Shown in pieces: positions 8,626 to 17,143 of a stretch of DNA of 27,307 bases. This stretch comes from a virus: IMG/VR virus record IMGVR_UViG_3300007510_001540, positions 1 to 27,307 of that record. One strand, written 5' to 3'. A program made the translations under genes and the position numbers. The notes under the pieces were generated by a model, which ran no database searches, was not told the DNA's origin, and saw only the letters and a list, made by a program, of their open reading frames with translations. The stretch's first letter is position 1, and every line of letters begins with the position of its first letter.

Positions 8626-8820
8626 CTAGTCTGCTTTTCTAGACTTTTCTTCTACAATAGTTAGTTTGACTAATTCAGCTGTAGTATTTTTGAGTAAGCG
8701 AAGACCCTTTCTTGCACGAACACCTGCAGATGCATTACCGCTAGCGTTTTTGTGTACATCTAGATCAATTGATTCAACCAGCACTTTAATTTCGTCCCAG
8801 CTCTCTAGTATTTTTGACAT
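8626..8820 (-). CDS. Hc1/histone-H1-like small DNA-binding protein (64 aa)
   Basis: The motif NASGNASAGVRARKGLRLLKNTTAEL follows the GNKAAGxRARKxLxxLKKLxxEL pattern of the Hc1/histone-H1-like family known from Chlamydiae, Bacteroidetes and some phages. The protein is short and helical, with a basic C-terminal half. Such proteins bind DNA non-specifically and may condense the nucleoid or phage DNA. A strong AGGAGG lies five bases before the ATG, suggesting high expression. It lies directly before the tmRNA in the direction of transcription. Function is inferred from the motif alone. Confidence 0.72.
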   Translation of the reverse strand: MSKILESWDEIKVLVESIDLDVHKNASGNASAGVRARKGLRLLKNTTAELVKLTIVEEKSRKAD

Positions 8821-8829
8821 ATTAACCTC

Positions 8830-9087
8830 CTATGTCTCTGTGATAATTATGTTTTTGTGATTGTCTTTGTTTTGAAGCGACTGAGAAATTTCTACCAGAC
8901 TGAGTAAAGAATCTCTATTTTCTAGTTCCATTGCTAAGAATTCAATAATCTTAAGAATTTGTATTTGTGTAATTCCATAGTTCATGATCTCAGCGACAAT
9001 TTGACGAGAAACAAAATTATCTGCAGAAGCTGCCTCTTCTTCGTGAGTCATCTTTTGGTTGCTCTTTGAAAATATTATATCTGTCAT
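8830..9087 (-). CDS. Unknown small acidic protein (85 aa)
   Basis: I do not recognise this protein. It appears mostly helical (for example VAEIMNYGITQIQILKIIEFLAMELENR) with no Cys, no membrane segment and no catalytic motif. Its ATG overlaps the stop of the preceding gene in the ATGA arrangement, so the two are translationally coupled. The Hc1-like gene follows after nine bases. The setting suggests a small accessory or regulatory protein of the operon. Confidence 0.65.
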   Translation of the reverse strand: MTDIIFSKSNQKMTHEEEAASADNFVSRQIVAEIMNYGITQIQILKIIEFLAMELENRDSLLSLVEISQSLQNKDNHKNIIITET

Positions 9088-9536
9088 CGTTCGCTTGTCG
9101 CTGTTTCTTCAATATATGATTCTACTACAAATTTATCTTTTTCTTTAATAACCAAAACCTTGCCGGTAATTTCAGTGTCAACCATCTCTCTAGTCAAGAT
9201 AATCTTCTCGCCATATTTTCTATGTTCCACAGCATATTTTGTATGTTCCCATGTTGCTATGTCACAATCATATGTTTTCAATAAGTCTCTCAAGTCTGCT
9301 GGTATTGAATAACTAACATCTTCAATAGATGCAACAGCTCTTGTCTCGTCTTTTCCCGCAATTATTTCTGACTTACACAAATCGTATACTTTGTGAACCA
9401 CACCACAATTATTACATTGTGAGTACTTTGGTATTACAGTGTCACTTTCGTCTACAATAGAAAAAACCACGAATTTATGAAATAGCGGATTGCTTTTTCG
9501 CTTATATTGTGGAAGAATGCAGTGACAATCAATCAT
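9084..9536 (-). CDS. Unknown protein with Cys motifs (150 aa)
   Basis: The N-terminal half has MIDCHC and a later CNNCG with a nearby His (QCNNCGVVHKVYDLC). This looks like a small zinc-binding ribbon. The C-terminal part is alpha/beta with charged residues and ends in a strand-rich segment (GKVLVIKEKDKFVVESYIEE). I recall similar uncharacterised proteins in marine phages but cannot name a family. An in-frame GTG lies six codons upstream (9554). The ATG at 9536 is preferred because the Cys motif follows directly, although neither start has a clear Shine-Dalgarno. It overlaps the next gene by four bases. Confidence 0.65.
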   Translation of the reverse strand: MIDCHCILPQYKRKSNPLFHKFVVFSIVDESDTVIPKYSQCNNCGVVHKVYDLCKSEIIAGKDETRAVASIEDVSYSIPADLRDLLKTYDCDIATWEHTKYAVEHRKYGEKIILTREMVDTEITGKVLVIKEKDKFVVESYIEETATSER

Positions 9537-9564
9537 GTGCTTAATACCATACACTGAATAACAC

Positions 9565-9783
9565 TTAGGAAGCTTTTTCTAGCGGCGAAAGTATGCTATT
9601 CAAGCCGTTCTGAAATGATTTCTCGATTGAGCCTGTTACTAACCTGACTAGCACGGACATTTCCTTATCTGATAGTGTTAGTGCCCCAACACCTTTAGCT
9701 TCAAGTAGTTCAGTAACCACTGCTGTTTTGATAACTTCTAGAACATCTATTGCATTTCTGCCAACTTGAGTTTGTAATGTCAT
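9565..9783 (-). CDS. Unknown small protein (72 aa)
   Basis: Not recognised. It is a helical, slightly acidic protein with a segment (MTLQTQVGRNAIDVLEVIKT) followed by two predicted helices. It has no Cys and no strong hydrophobic segment. The start was moved eight codons inward from an upstream ATG at 9807, because AGGAGG lies five bases before the ATG at 9783. It sits between the YkuK-like gene and the Cys-motif gene on the same strand. Confidence 0.6.
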   Translation of the reverse strand: MTLQTQVGRNAIDVLEVIKTAVVTELLEAKGVGALTLSDKEMSVLVRLVTGSIEKSFQNGLNSILSPLEKAS

Positions 9784-9837
9784 AATATCCTCCTGTTTCA
9801 GAAACATTAACCTGGGCAGCGAGGAAGTAAAATAATA

Positions 9838-10332
9838 TTACTTAGCATGTCGGTCGGCAACACAACATGAAGCCCATGAATCTGGCTTCTGTACATACGA
9901 GTAACCAGAAGACATAACCCAACTCTTAAATATTGAAGAAAATTTACCGCTCTTGAATTTAGTGTCTTTATTGACATCGACATGTACAGCAATCTTTCTG
10001 TTAGCTAGCACTTTACGAATACTATTAGATACAGCTAGCGATCGATTGACTTCTTCTGTTAATCGTCCTGACAAAGAACTGTATTTTATGTCTGGTACAT
10101 CTCTGCAGAAAAAATAAAATCCGCCCTTTCCCTCTAGATAAAGACATATGGTGCTAGAGAAGACATATCGATCTCGTACACTTCTAGAATTGTGAGAATC
10201 TGTTCCTACATGTACTGTGTAATCTTTCTTTTGTTTGATAATGCTGATGATATCTTTTAGACTAATATTGCTGCCATCATATGATCTACGCCATATAGAT
10301 TTGTGACTATTAGCTATATTAGTATGATTCAT
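9838..10332 (-). CDS. YkuK/DUF458-type RNase-H-fold protein (164 aa)
   Basis: The sequence matches the YkuK (DUF458) family, which has a ribonuclease-H-like fold. VHVGTDSHNS is the first strand with the key Asp. Later come AVHVDVNKDTKFKSGKF (the HxDxNxxxxxKS block) and KPDSWASCCVADRHAK (the KPDAWAxxxVAD block). Acidic residues typical of metal-dependent nuclease folds are kept. Biochemical function of the family is not settled, though some role in RNA or DNA processing is suspected. The upstream frame stays open, but the ATG at 10332 overlaps the end of the chaperonin-like gene by 14 bases and precedes the first conserved block. It ends the yeaH-spoVR-prkA operon. Confidence 0.75.
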   Translation of the reverse strand: MNHTNIANSHKSIWRRSYDGSNISLKDIISIIKQKKDYTVHVGTDSHNSRSVRDRYVFSSTICLYLEGKGGFYFFCRDVPDIKYSSLSGRLTEEVNRSLAVSNSIRKVLANRKIAVHVDVNKDTKFKSGKFSSIFKSWVMSSGYSYVQKPDSWASCCVADRHAK

Positions 10333-11719
10333 CGCACACAACCCATGCACCCACCCTAGAACAAGTAATTGCTGTTTGATGCCCAATCTTGAGGCCGGCA
10401 AGAAATCCGGGCGCTGACATATTATATATCCCAGCAGACTCGAGTCTGGAAGCTATGCTTCTGAGGTGTCTCGGCAAATAGTTTATAGAATCTGATGTGC
10501 TTATTATTCCATGGCGACATGAGTCTCTATAGACTCTAATTCCTGACTCTATTCTGTCTCTAGTAATTCCGCTGCTAACACCAAAATCAGATCCAACATT
10601 TAGCTCTACACCCTTGTCAATTAGTGATCGAATTCTTTCACTAAACATATTCCTTTGAAATTCTGCAGAGTCAAATCCATTGCTAGTGTCGATATTTCCC
10701 AGCTTTTTCTTGAGAGATGATCTTCTTTTTGCGACAAGAGTCTTAGTGGTGTCATTGTAAATCGTAACCCCGCGATCAGTAATCTCAATTTCATCAATAC
10801 TAACTAAGTCTTCAAATGTTTTGCAAGATATGACATCACCCTTAAGAGAAGAGACAACATCAGCATTACACACAGCTGCAATATCAAACAATTGATTAGC
10901 ACCAATTTCATCAGACTGCACCGCAATTGGAAAGACGTTCAGACGCCCATATGACATATTGACAGCTAGTGTATTTTCAACATCGCCTCCAAACCCGCGC
11001 GCGATAATCACACATGAATCATGATCTTTTATAGACGCGTCCAAAATATTATGAATTGAACCTATAGACTCTACGATGCCATCGATTATCAATACTTTGG
11101 GATTTGACCTAATCCATGGCAAATTACTATACTCTTTCTGAAATATTTCAGGAATATCACATTTCAGAAATTTATATCCACTCTTTACACGAATATAGCT
11201 TGATGGTGAATCTCTTTGTACAAAATGAATTTGACCGTCAGCCCCAGACATCTGAACTGTCTTTTTCACTGCGTGTGAAGACAGGTCATCTTTCATTATG
11301 TTTTCGCATATTGTGAGTGCTTGAGATGATGAGCATCTTCTAGTTTGCTTTGAAAGTCTAGAAATTATTACGTCGATGTCATTGAGTGTCTCATTATTAC
11401 GTAATTTTTTACGTTTGATTAAGTATTTAGACATCTCTAAGAAGGCTAGCACTGTGATAACACCAGAGCAGCTCCACTTGTTCTCTGATGTAATGATAGA
11501 GTTTATCAATACATTCCTTAGGAGGATATCATTAGTATTGCTTAGAGGACATTCTCCTGTCATTCGAAGAATATCTATCGGTGCTAATCCTATGACGCCC
11601 CCTGTATATGCTATAGTTGATTTACCATCAAAGAGTAAGTTTACATACTCATCTAAATCTGAAACATAAGAAATAAGCTTTTTATCAACATCACTGCTTG
11701 AGAGCACCCGGGATTTCAT
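10319..11719 (-). CDS. Highly diverged GroEL-like chaperonin, probable altered ATPase site
   Basis: I align this 466-residue protein with GroEL by eye. LNVFPIAVQSDEIGANQLFDIAAVCNADVVSS (about 260-291) fits the apical block around VAAVKAPGFGDRRKAMLxDIAxLTGG. SIHNILDASIKDHDSCVIIARGFGGDVENTLAVNMSYG fits the segment before it, and FEDLVSIDEIEITDRGVTIYND fits the one after. The region about 360-425 follows RVxKLxGGVAVIKVG and then RVEDALHATRAAVEEG. Key ATP-site positions differ: the DGTTT loop (Asp87 of E. coli) corresponds to SCSGV, and Asp398 to Ser392. The protein is about 80 residues shorter than GroEL. Phage chaperonins exist (for example phage EL), but this one may be non-hydrolytic. GAGGT lies nine bases before the ATG. 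Confidence 0.65.
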   Translation of the reverse strand: MKSRVLSSSDVDKKLISYVSDLDEYVNLLFDGKSTIAYTGGVIGLAPIDILRMTGECPLSNTNDILLRNVLINSIITSENKWSCSGVITVLAFLEMSKYLIKRKKLRNNETLNDIDVIISRLSKQTRRCSSSQALTICENIMKDDLSSHAVKKTVQMSGADGQIHFVQRDSPSSYIRVKSGYKFLKCDIPEIFQKEYSNLPWIRSNPKVLIIDGIVESIGSIHNILDASIKDHDSCVIIARGFGGDVENTLAVNMSYGRLNVFPIAVQSDEIGANQLFDIAAVCNADVVSSLKGDVISCKTFEDLVSIDEIEITDRGVTIYNDTTKTLVAKRRSSLKKKLGNIDTSNGFDSAEFQRNMFSERIRSLIDKGVELNVGSDFGVSSGITRDRIESGIRVYRDSCRHGIISTSDSINYLPRHLRSIASRLESAGIYNMSAPGFLAGLKIGHQTAITCSRVGAWVVCDESY

Positions 11720-11736
11720 ATGAGATGTACCTCGTT

Positions 11737-12000
11737 TTAGTGATATCGATTATCATTACCAGAATTCTTAACAGCATTTACTATTTCTTTACCGATGTCA
11801 GCTAGCATACCAGTACTGCTTTCAACTTTTTCTTTAGCTAATTTCTGTGTCTGTAGTAAAAGAGATGTTCTAATAAGTGCTCCAAAGAGGCCTAAGCCAA
11901 AAAATAGCCAGGCTTGCCATGTCAACCCTGAAATTAGGAGTGTACAGCTGCATATGCACAAAATCTCCGGAAGTTGAATGTTAATACTGTTTTTTGACAC
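11737..12000 (-). CDS. Small membrane protein (87 aa)
   Basis: Two hydrophobic stretches span about residues 10-45 (LPEILCICSCTLLISGLTW, then AWLFFGLGLFGALI), probably forming a membrane hairpin. A charged helical tail (KLAKEKVESSTGMLADIGKE) follows. There is no signal cleavage site and no lipobox. The start is GTG with AGGAG five bases upstream. It lies between prkA and the chaperonin-like gene on the same strand, so it may anchor or regulate that system, but no family is recognised. Confidence 0.65.
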   Translation of the reverse strand: MSKNSINIQLPEILCICSCTLLISGLTWQAWLFFGLGLFGALIRTSLLLQTQKLAKEKVESSTGMLADIGKEIVNAVKNSGNDNRYH

Positions 12001-12026
12001 TTGGTCTCCTGTTGCTGTTTGAGGTA

Positions 12027-13976
12027 TTAGTTATCTCGCCAAAGATTGTTACTAGCATACGTCAGAATCTCTTCAGCGCTATGTTCATTATAACCATAAT
12101 CGTCAATTAGCGTCTGTACCATTTCAGAATATTTTTTCTGTTGGTCATCATCTCTGGTTTTAGATTTTGTAACAATTCTAGCCATATCTTTGACTGAGCC
12201 TATTAGATAATTCTCTATAGCTTCTTTGAGCGGCTCATAACTTTGATAATTGATTGTTTCTTTGCGTCTCATTTTTGCAAACATATAAGCAGTAACATCA
12301 CTTCTGAATCCATCACGTGCAGACCCTATAATACCAATTTGCTCTTCGATAATCTTCATGAAGTGTTCGTCGGGAGATCGCTCTTCTTTCGTAACTTTAT
12401 CTTTCATTTTTTGACGTGTTGTGTAAGCTTCAGCATTATCCAAGTATGTATCAAATAAATTCTGAGCCTGTTCTGAGTAAGCTGATATGAATGCTTTAGC
12501 AATTTCTGTTTCTAGAATTTTCAAGTATTCTTCTCTAACAGTTTGCTGAATGATTTCTAGACACTTAGTCTTGAATTCTTCATTGATAATCTGTTCTTTG
12601 ACTTGCTTGATAACACTATCTATAATCGCTATAGGTGTTATGATATTTTTGTCAGAGTCAGTTAGTGCATTATCTATAGCTTTCATTATGAATCGTGTTG
12701 ATATACCTTTCATCCCCTCATCGCTAGACTCTTCTCTTAGATCTTCAATGTCTACCTTCTTTACACGACCTTTTTCAATAACTTCATCACCGTTATATAT
12801 TTTCATCTTTGTAAGTAGATCACACTTGCTAGAGGGCTTAAGTCTAGAAAGTACAGAGAACATGCTAGCAACCTCTAGAGTATGCGGCGCAATATGGGCG
12901 TCAAAATCAGACCTACTAAGAATTTTCTCATAAATCATGACTTCTCTATCTAATTCTAAAATATAGGGAACATTGATCTTAACAATTCTATCCATAATAG
13001 CTTCGTTAGTATGCTCACTCTGGAATCGATTCCACTCTGATTCATTACAGTGTGCAAGAATAACACCGTCAAAGTGCAACATGTCATTCTTTCCAGGTGA
13101 TGGGATTCTTTTTTCTTGTGTTGCTGTGATAATGGTGTGCAAGAATTCTATTTCGTTCTTGAAAACCTCAACTAACTCTACAATCCCACGATTACCGACA
13201 TTGAATGCACCGTTAAGTGATAGAACACGTGGGTCATCTTCAGAGTACTTATCAAGCTTAGATATATCCTCTGTACCAATCAAAACTCCTACATCCTGAC
13301 TATTTGCGTCCATTGGTGGGACTGATGCAATTCCTCTCCGGCCTCGCTGAGAAAATGTTGTTTCAACAACAGTCATGTCTTCATATTTTCCATCATAGTC
13401 TTCTAGAAGGTTCCATCTAGCTACTGGACTTATATCTCCATCGATCGATACACCTAGCATGCTATTGAACTGATCCCTAAGACTTCTTGGAATTAGCTGT
13501 AACGGCTCACCTCTTTGAGGATCATTTTCTAAGTGATAGTAAGTAAATCCCTCTAGGGAGCTTTTGATATGCTCTGTAAGCGCAGATTTTCCTGCACCAA
13601 CTGGGCCCATTAGAAGTAGAACTTGTCGACTCTCTTCTCCCTTACTAGCAGCTGAATTCAAGAATCTCATTATTTTTGAGATTACTCGTTCCATACCAAA
13701 AAACTCACTATCAAAATAATCATATATTTTGATATTATCACCACCGAAGATCTTGTTTTTTCTAGAGTCACTGCTATCCATTGTTCGGACACCATGGGAT
13801 TCGAGTGCATTTCGAAGTCTTTTGTGTGACAGTATTACGATCTCCGGATTCTTCTTGACGAGATCTAAATACTCTAAAAATGTGCCTCGAAATTTCTTTT
13901 CTTTTCTACTGTCAGAACGCTGACTATGAATAATGTCTAAGAATTCTTTTTCTGTCACAGCTTTTTTCTTACTCAT
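12027..13976 (-). CDS. prkA: PrkA/YeaG family AAA+ protein (649 aa)
   Basis: The full-length PrkA layout is present. The N-terminal AAA+ domain has Walker A GPVGAGKSA (about 124-132). A long middle region includes VEVFKNEIEFLHTIITATQEKRIPSPGK and FDGVILAHCNESEW, both conserved in PrkA. A helical C-terminal region follows, which in this family carries a kinase-like fold. PrkA was described as a serine kinase. Later work reports ATP-dependent protease activity and a role in sporulation in Bacillus, and its Escherichia homologue YeaG acts in stress and starvation with YeaH. AAGG lies seven bases before the ATG. Length is normal for the family, with no sign of decay. It follows spoVR in the same operon. 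Confidence 0.95.
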   Translation of the reverse strand: MSKKKAVTEKEFLDIIHSQRSDSRKEKKFRGTFLEYLDLVKKNPEIVILSHKRLRNALESHGVRTMDSSDSRKNKIFGGDNIKIYDYFDSEFFGMERVISKIMRFLNSAASKGEESRQVLLLMGPVGAGKSALTEHIKSSLEGFTYYHLENDPQRGEPLQLIPRSLRDQFNSMLGVSIDGDISPVARWNLLEDYDGKYEDMTVVETTFSQRGRRGIASVPPMDANSQDVGVLIGTEDISKLDKYSEDDPRVLSLNGAFNVGNRGIVELVEVFKNEIEFLHTIITATQEKRIPSPGKNDMLHFDGVILAHCNESEWNRFQSEHTNEAIMDRIVKINVPYILELDREVMIYEKILSRSDFDAHIAPHTLEVASMFSVLSRLKPSSKCDLLTKMKIYNGDEVIEKGRVKKVDIEDLREESSDEGMKGISTRFIMKAIDNALTDSDKNIITPIAIIDSVIKQVKEQIINEEFKTKCLEIIQQTVREEYLKILETEIAKAFISAYSEQAQNLFDTYLDNAEAYTTRQKMKDKVTKEERSPDEHFMKIIEEQIGIIGSARDGFRSDVTAYMFAKMRRKETINYQSYEPLKEAIENYLIGSVKDMARIVTKSKTRDDDQQKKYSEMVQTLIDDYGYNEHSAEEILTYASNNLWRDN

Positions 13977-14016
13977 TGGTTACCTTACCCTTGGTGATTA
14001 ATTGATTTTTCATAAC

Positions 14017-15330
14017 TCAGATCTCCCAGATGTCGCCTTCGACAATTGTGTATAATTTGACGACGTCACCCCATAAAGTTGTTAAGTGTACAACAACCTC
14101 GTCAGCATGTGAAAGATCTAAATCTCTACCATCATGCTCATGACGTAATATTAGCATGTCACCGTCATCAATACTATCAATATAGATAACGGGTATACCA
14201 TTAGTCCCAACATTGTTGATTAAGTCACTTCTCACACTTTTCCATCCTTCATCATTTGATATTTCATCAATGACAAATTTGTCCTTTTGTTTAGAAAAAC
14301 TAAACAATCCTAACTCGTAACAGTCATTTTGTGTAAGGTATTGTCGTAGAAAAGATGCATCATGGCATGTTTCTCTTGCAATAAAGCACTCATCTATTCC
14401 GTGACGCTCTTCAATTCTTTTGAACATTTCAAAACCCAGATGGTAAGGATTTAGACCACCAATATGCGGTCTAATAACTTGATTATGACTTTTCAAAAAA
14501 GGAAGATGATATTCTTGTGGAAGATCAAGTGTATGCATTAGTCTATAGTGCCAGAATGATGCCCAGCCCTCATTCATTATTTTTGTCTGAATTTGAGGGA
14601 TAAAATATTGTGATTGGTTCCGGACAATTTCTAGAATATCTTTTTTCCAGTCCGGAATCTTCGGCGCGTGATTAATGACAAAATTGAGTAAATCATACTC
14701 AGGCTCAAGTGGTATATCATCTAGATCAAAATCTTTGTACTTCCCATCAACATCTTCTTTTATCAATTTGGTATATTTTTCTCTGAGCTCTTCTTCAGAC
14801 GGTCGATTAATATGATATCTATGAGTTTGGAATTGAATCGCATGCGCAGCATCTAGAACTTCTTCTACTAACACAATTCCAATAGTTGGATCTTCAATGT
14901 ACGATTGAATTCTTTTTCTAGATGATCGCATTCTTTGAACAATAGACTTGGGCCCAGTATGACTAAACATACGATTATTTTTGAAGAAATCAGAGTGACC
15001 TACACAGTGACACATAATCAGCAACTGAAGGTACGCAGCATTTTCACGCATGAGATATGCAATCGAGGGATCAGAGTTTATTATAAGCTCGTAAGGGAGC
15101 CCGGACATGCCCAAATTGTATTGCTGTTGAGTTCTTTCAAATGACTTTCCAAAACTCCAATGACCGTAATGAGAAGGCATACCATGGTATGACATGTGGC
15201 CTATCATTGACAAGTAATCACATACCTCGTAATGTATGTCAAACCAATCTAATCCAGCTTCTTCAGCTGCAATCTTTATTTTATCATCCCACTCTTGAAG
15301 AAATTTGAAATCCCAGTCTTCTAAAAACAT
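14017..15330 (-). CDS. spoVR: SpoVR/YcgB family protein (437 aa)
   Basis: SpoVR signatures are clear: WDFKFLQEWDDKIKIAAEEAGLDWFDIHYEV at the N-terminus, then YHGMPSHYGHWSFGKSFER, and CHCVGHSDFFKNN. Next come EGWASFWHYRLMH with conserved His residues and LNPYHLGFEMFKRIEERHG. The family is needed for spore cortex formation in Bacillus and is linked to stress in enterobacteria, but its biochemistry is unknown. The frame is open to an ATG at 15387. The chosen ATG at 15330 overlaps the yeaH stop by one base (TAATG), places the conserved block at the N-terminus and has coupling logic, whereas the upstream ATG lacks a ribosome site. Length is near normal. Confidence 0.95.
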   Translation of the reverse strand: MFLEDWDFKFLQEWDDKIKIAAEEAGLDWFDIHYEVCDYLSMIGHMSYHGMPSHYGHWSFGKSFERTQQQYNLGMSGLPYELIINSDPSIAYLMRENAAYLQLLIMCHCVGHSDFFKNNRMFSHTGPKSIVQRMRSSRKRIQSYIEDPTIGIVLVEEVLDAAHAIQFQTHRYHINRPSEEELREKYTKLIKEDVDGKYKDFDLDDIPLEPEYDLLNFVINHAPKIPDWKKDILEIVRNQSQYFIPQIQTKIMNEGWASFWHYRLMHTLDLPQEYHLPFLKSHNQVIRPHIGGLNPYHLGFEMFKRIEERHGIDECFIARETCHDASFLRQYLTQNDCYELGLFSFSKQKDKFVIDEISNDEGWKSVRSDLINNVGTNGIPVIYIDSIDDGDMLILRHEHDGRDLDLSHADEVVVHLTTLWGDVVKLYTIVEGDIWEI

Positions 15331-16532
15331 TATGTATTGTCCTTGCCTATCATTTTTTTGCCCAATAGTTTCTGAAACCCTGGCCATATATCATGCTTAT
15401 TGAAAACTTTGACAATTTTAAAATTTCCGCCACTAAGTACTTCATATACAGATGACATTCTAGACTCGCTAGTTGTCCACTTAATTCTCTCATCCTCAGG
15501 CTCAATTTCGCAGTAGCCAAATAGTTGGCTTTTGTCTTTTAGCTTTTGAGCTTCTTCTAGAGTTTTTTGAGTATCACTAGACCAGTTATCACCATCAGAG
15601 CATTGAAAAACATATACGTTCCACAATGATGGGTGATAACGCTTATCAATAATATTATTAATCTTGACTAAACCTGACGAGACTATTGTACCGCCACTAT
15701 TACCACGCTGAAAAAACTTTTCTTCATCAACTTCATATGCTTCTGAGTCATGTGCTATAAATATGACGTCGACTTTTTCATAGCGATGTCTAATGAAATG
15801 ATACAATAGAAAATAGAAGCTTCTAGCTAAAAATTTCTTTTCTTGTGTCATCGAACCGGACACATCCATGAGGAAAAATATTACAGCGTTACTAGATTCT
15901 TTATTTGTAACCTTGATGTGCCTGTACTGTAAGTCGTTTTCATGAAATGGAAAGCTCTCTTCATCGTTTCCTACACTGCCAGATAATTTATTTTCATGGT
16001 TAGTTGCTTTCTGCCTCTTGATTTTGTTTATAATCGTCTTTTTCTTATCAAGTCGCGGCCGAATTCCATTCTTTCTATAGCCATGGCGCTTAATTTTTTC
16101 ACCCACAATATTCTTGAGAGTCTTTTTTTCTAGATCAGGTAATTCTAAATCATTGAACAAGTAGTATGATAATTCCTCGAGGGTAATTTCTACCTCGTAA
16201 TACTCTTCACCAGCTTCATTCCCAGGCTCACCCGATCCAGGTGCTTGTTGGGGACTACCAGCATCGCCAATAACTTGACCTTTTTTGATGTCCTTGCCGG
16301 GAGCAGAACCTACGTTCTTGTTAGTTTTGTTGTCACCGTAGATAAATTTATATTCTTTGATACCACGGACCGGGATTTTTATTTTTTTTGTCCCATCTTG
16401 ACCAATAATAGACTCATCTGCGACAATATGGTGTACACCATCTCTAATCGCTCTCTCAATTTTCTTTTTGTGACGACGTCTGTCAGATGCTGATCGATCT
16501 GCAACTCTCTTATGTTCACGAAAAATTGACAT
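15330..16532 (-). CDS. yeaH: YeaH/YhbH family protein with von Willebrand A domain (400 aa)
   Basis: The N-terminus MSIFREHKRVADRSASDRRRH and the following basic block are typical of YeaH (UPF0229, YhbH). A linker rich in Gly/Pro/Glu lies at about 70-110. The C-terminal half is a von Willebrand A-like domain with the metal-site motif DVSGSMT at about 223-229 and FIAHDSEA after it. In bacteria YeaH is encoded with PrkA and often SpoVR, and acts under nutrient and other stress. Here it is the first gene of the minus-strand operon yeaH-spoVR-prkA. AGAGG stands before the ATG. The 95-bp gap upstream holds an inverted repeat and probably the promoter. Confidence 0.95.
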   Translation of the reverse strand: MSIFREHKRVADRSASDRRRHKKKIERAIRDGVHHIVADESIIGQDGTKKIKIPVRGIKEYKFIYGDNKTNKNVGSAPGKDIKKGQVIGDAGSPQQAPGSGEPGNEAGEEYYEVEITLEELSYYLFNDLELPDLEKKTLKNIVGEKIKRHGYRKNGIRPRLDKKKTIINKIKRQKATNHENKLSGSVGNDEESFPFHENDLQYRHIKVTNKESSNAVIFFLMDVSGSMTQEKKFLARSFYFLLYHFIRHRYEKVDVIFIAHDSEAYEVDEEKFFQRGNSGGTIVSSGLVKINNIIDKRYHPSLWNVYVFQCSDGDNWSSDTQKTLEEAQKLKDKSQLFGYCEIEPEDERIKWTTSESRMSSVYEVLSGGNFKIVKVFNKHDIWPGFQKLLGKKMIGKDNT

Positions 16533-16590
16533 ATTACCTCTAAGTATGGTTTGGGAGATCGATTAGTGCAGTGTTTCAATTATCCCGCGC

Positions 16591-16626
16591 ATATTATCAT
16601 ATTTATAAATAAACATTTGATAATAT
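16591..16626. promoter_or_regulatory. Inverted repeat and TATAAATA palindrome upstream of yeaH
   Basis: Perfect 9-bp arms ATATTATCA (16591-16599) and TGATAATAT (16618-16626) enclose an 18-base loop containing the palindrome TATTTATAAATA (16600-16611). On the minus strand this gives TATAAATA, the T4-type late-promoter element, about 68 bases before the yeaH ATG. The repeat begins directly after the stop of the HAD gene. No T-run follows, so it is not a standard terminator. A promoter or operator for the yeaH operon is the likely use. Confidence 0.35.
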
Positions 16627-16627
16627 A

Positions 16628-17143
16628 TTAGTGTCTTATTAATGTCGACTGAAATTTTATATTTCCCATATTGTCGACAACTTTGCGAATCGCTCTAATA
16701 TTAGATAGATTATCTTCATGCACGTGAACCATGGTAATGTCATCATCTTTGATTCTACTGATTACATAAAGTGCTTTAAGCATAGGGTCAGAGCTTCCTA
16801 CTGCCTCTACATCAATTGCACCCAAATTCAGTGTTTTGAGAAATTTCTTCACTGGCGCCGGATTTGAACGTGCAGTCAATATAACTACATTTCTTATTCC
16901 GTCTTTATTGATAGCTGCGATTAGATTATTATATGTGTGTTGAATTAATTCAATGCTGTCCGGATACTTTTCGAAATTTTCAAAATTGAATTCGTCACCG
17001 CGCCTGGGGACATACTTTGCATACTCACTACTAGTAAGCTCATCAACAGAGCCATCGATGTGAGTAATAATAACTTTAGAGTCTGACTTTACTAGTGTGT
17101 CATCAAAATCAAATATGTGAAGATTTCTTTTTTTCCTGCGCAT
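16628..17143 (-). CDS. HAD-superfamily phosphatase-like protein (171 aa)
   Basis: HAD motif I is LHIFDFDDTLVKSD (nucleophile Asp12, acid/base Asp14). VVILTARSN fits motif II, and a lysine-containing helix (PVKKFLKTL) and a late acidic segment (TMVHVHEDNLSN) fit motifs III and IV. The family covers phosphatases of sugars, nucleotides and nucleic-acid ends. Substrate is unknown. The frame is open upstream to 17218, but the ATG at 17143 puts motif I near the N-terminus and overlaps the nucleotidyltransferase gene by 35 bases. Neither start has a strong ribosome site. Pairing with a RfaE-like transferase suggests a sugar-phosphate or nucleotide pathway, which is inference. Confidence 0.8.
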   Translation of the reverse strand: MRRKKRNLHIFDFDDTLVKSDSKVIITHIDGSVDELTSSEYAKYVPRRGDEFNFENFEKYPDSIELIQHTYNNLIAAINKDGIRNVVILTARSNPAPVKKFLKTLNLGAIDVEAVGSSDPMLKALYVISRIKDDDITMVHVHEDNLSNIRAIRKVVDNMGNIKFQSTLIRH

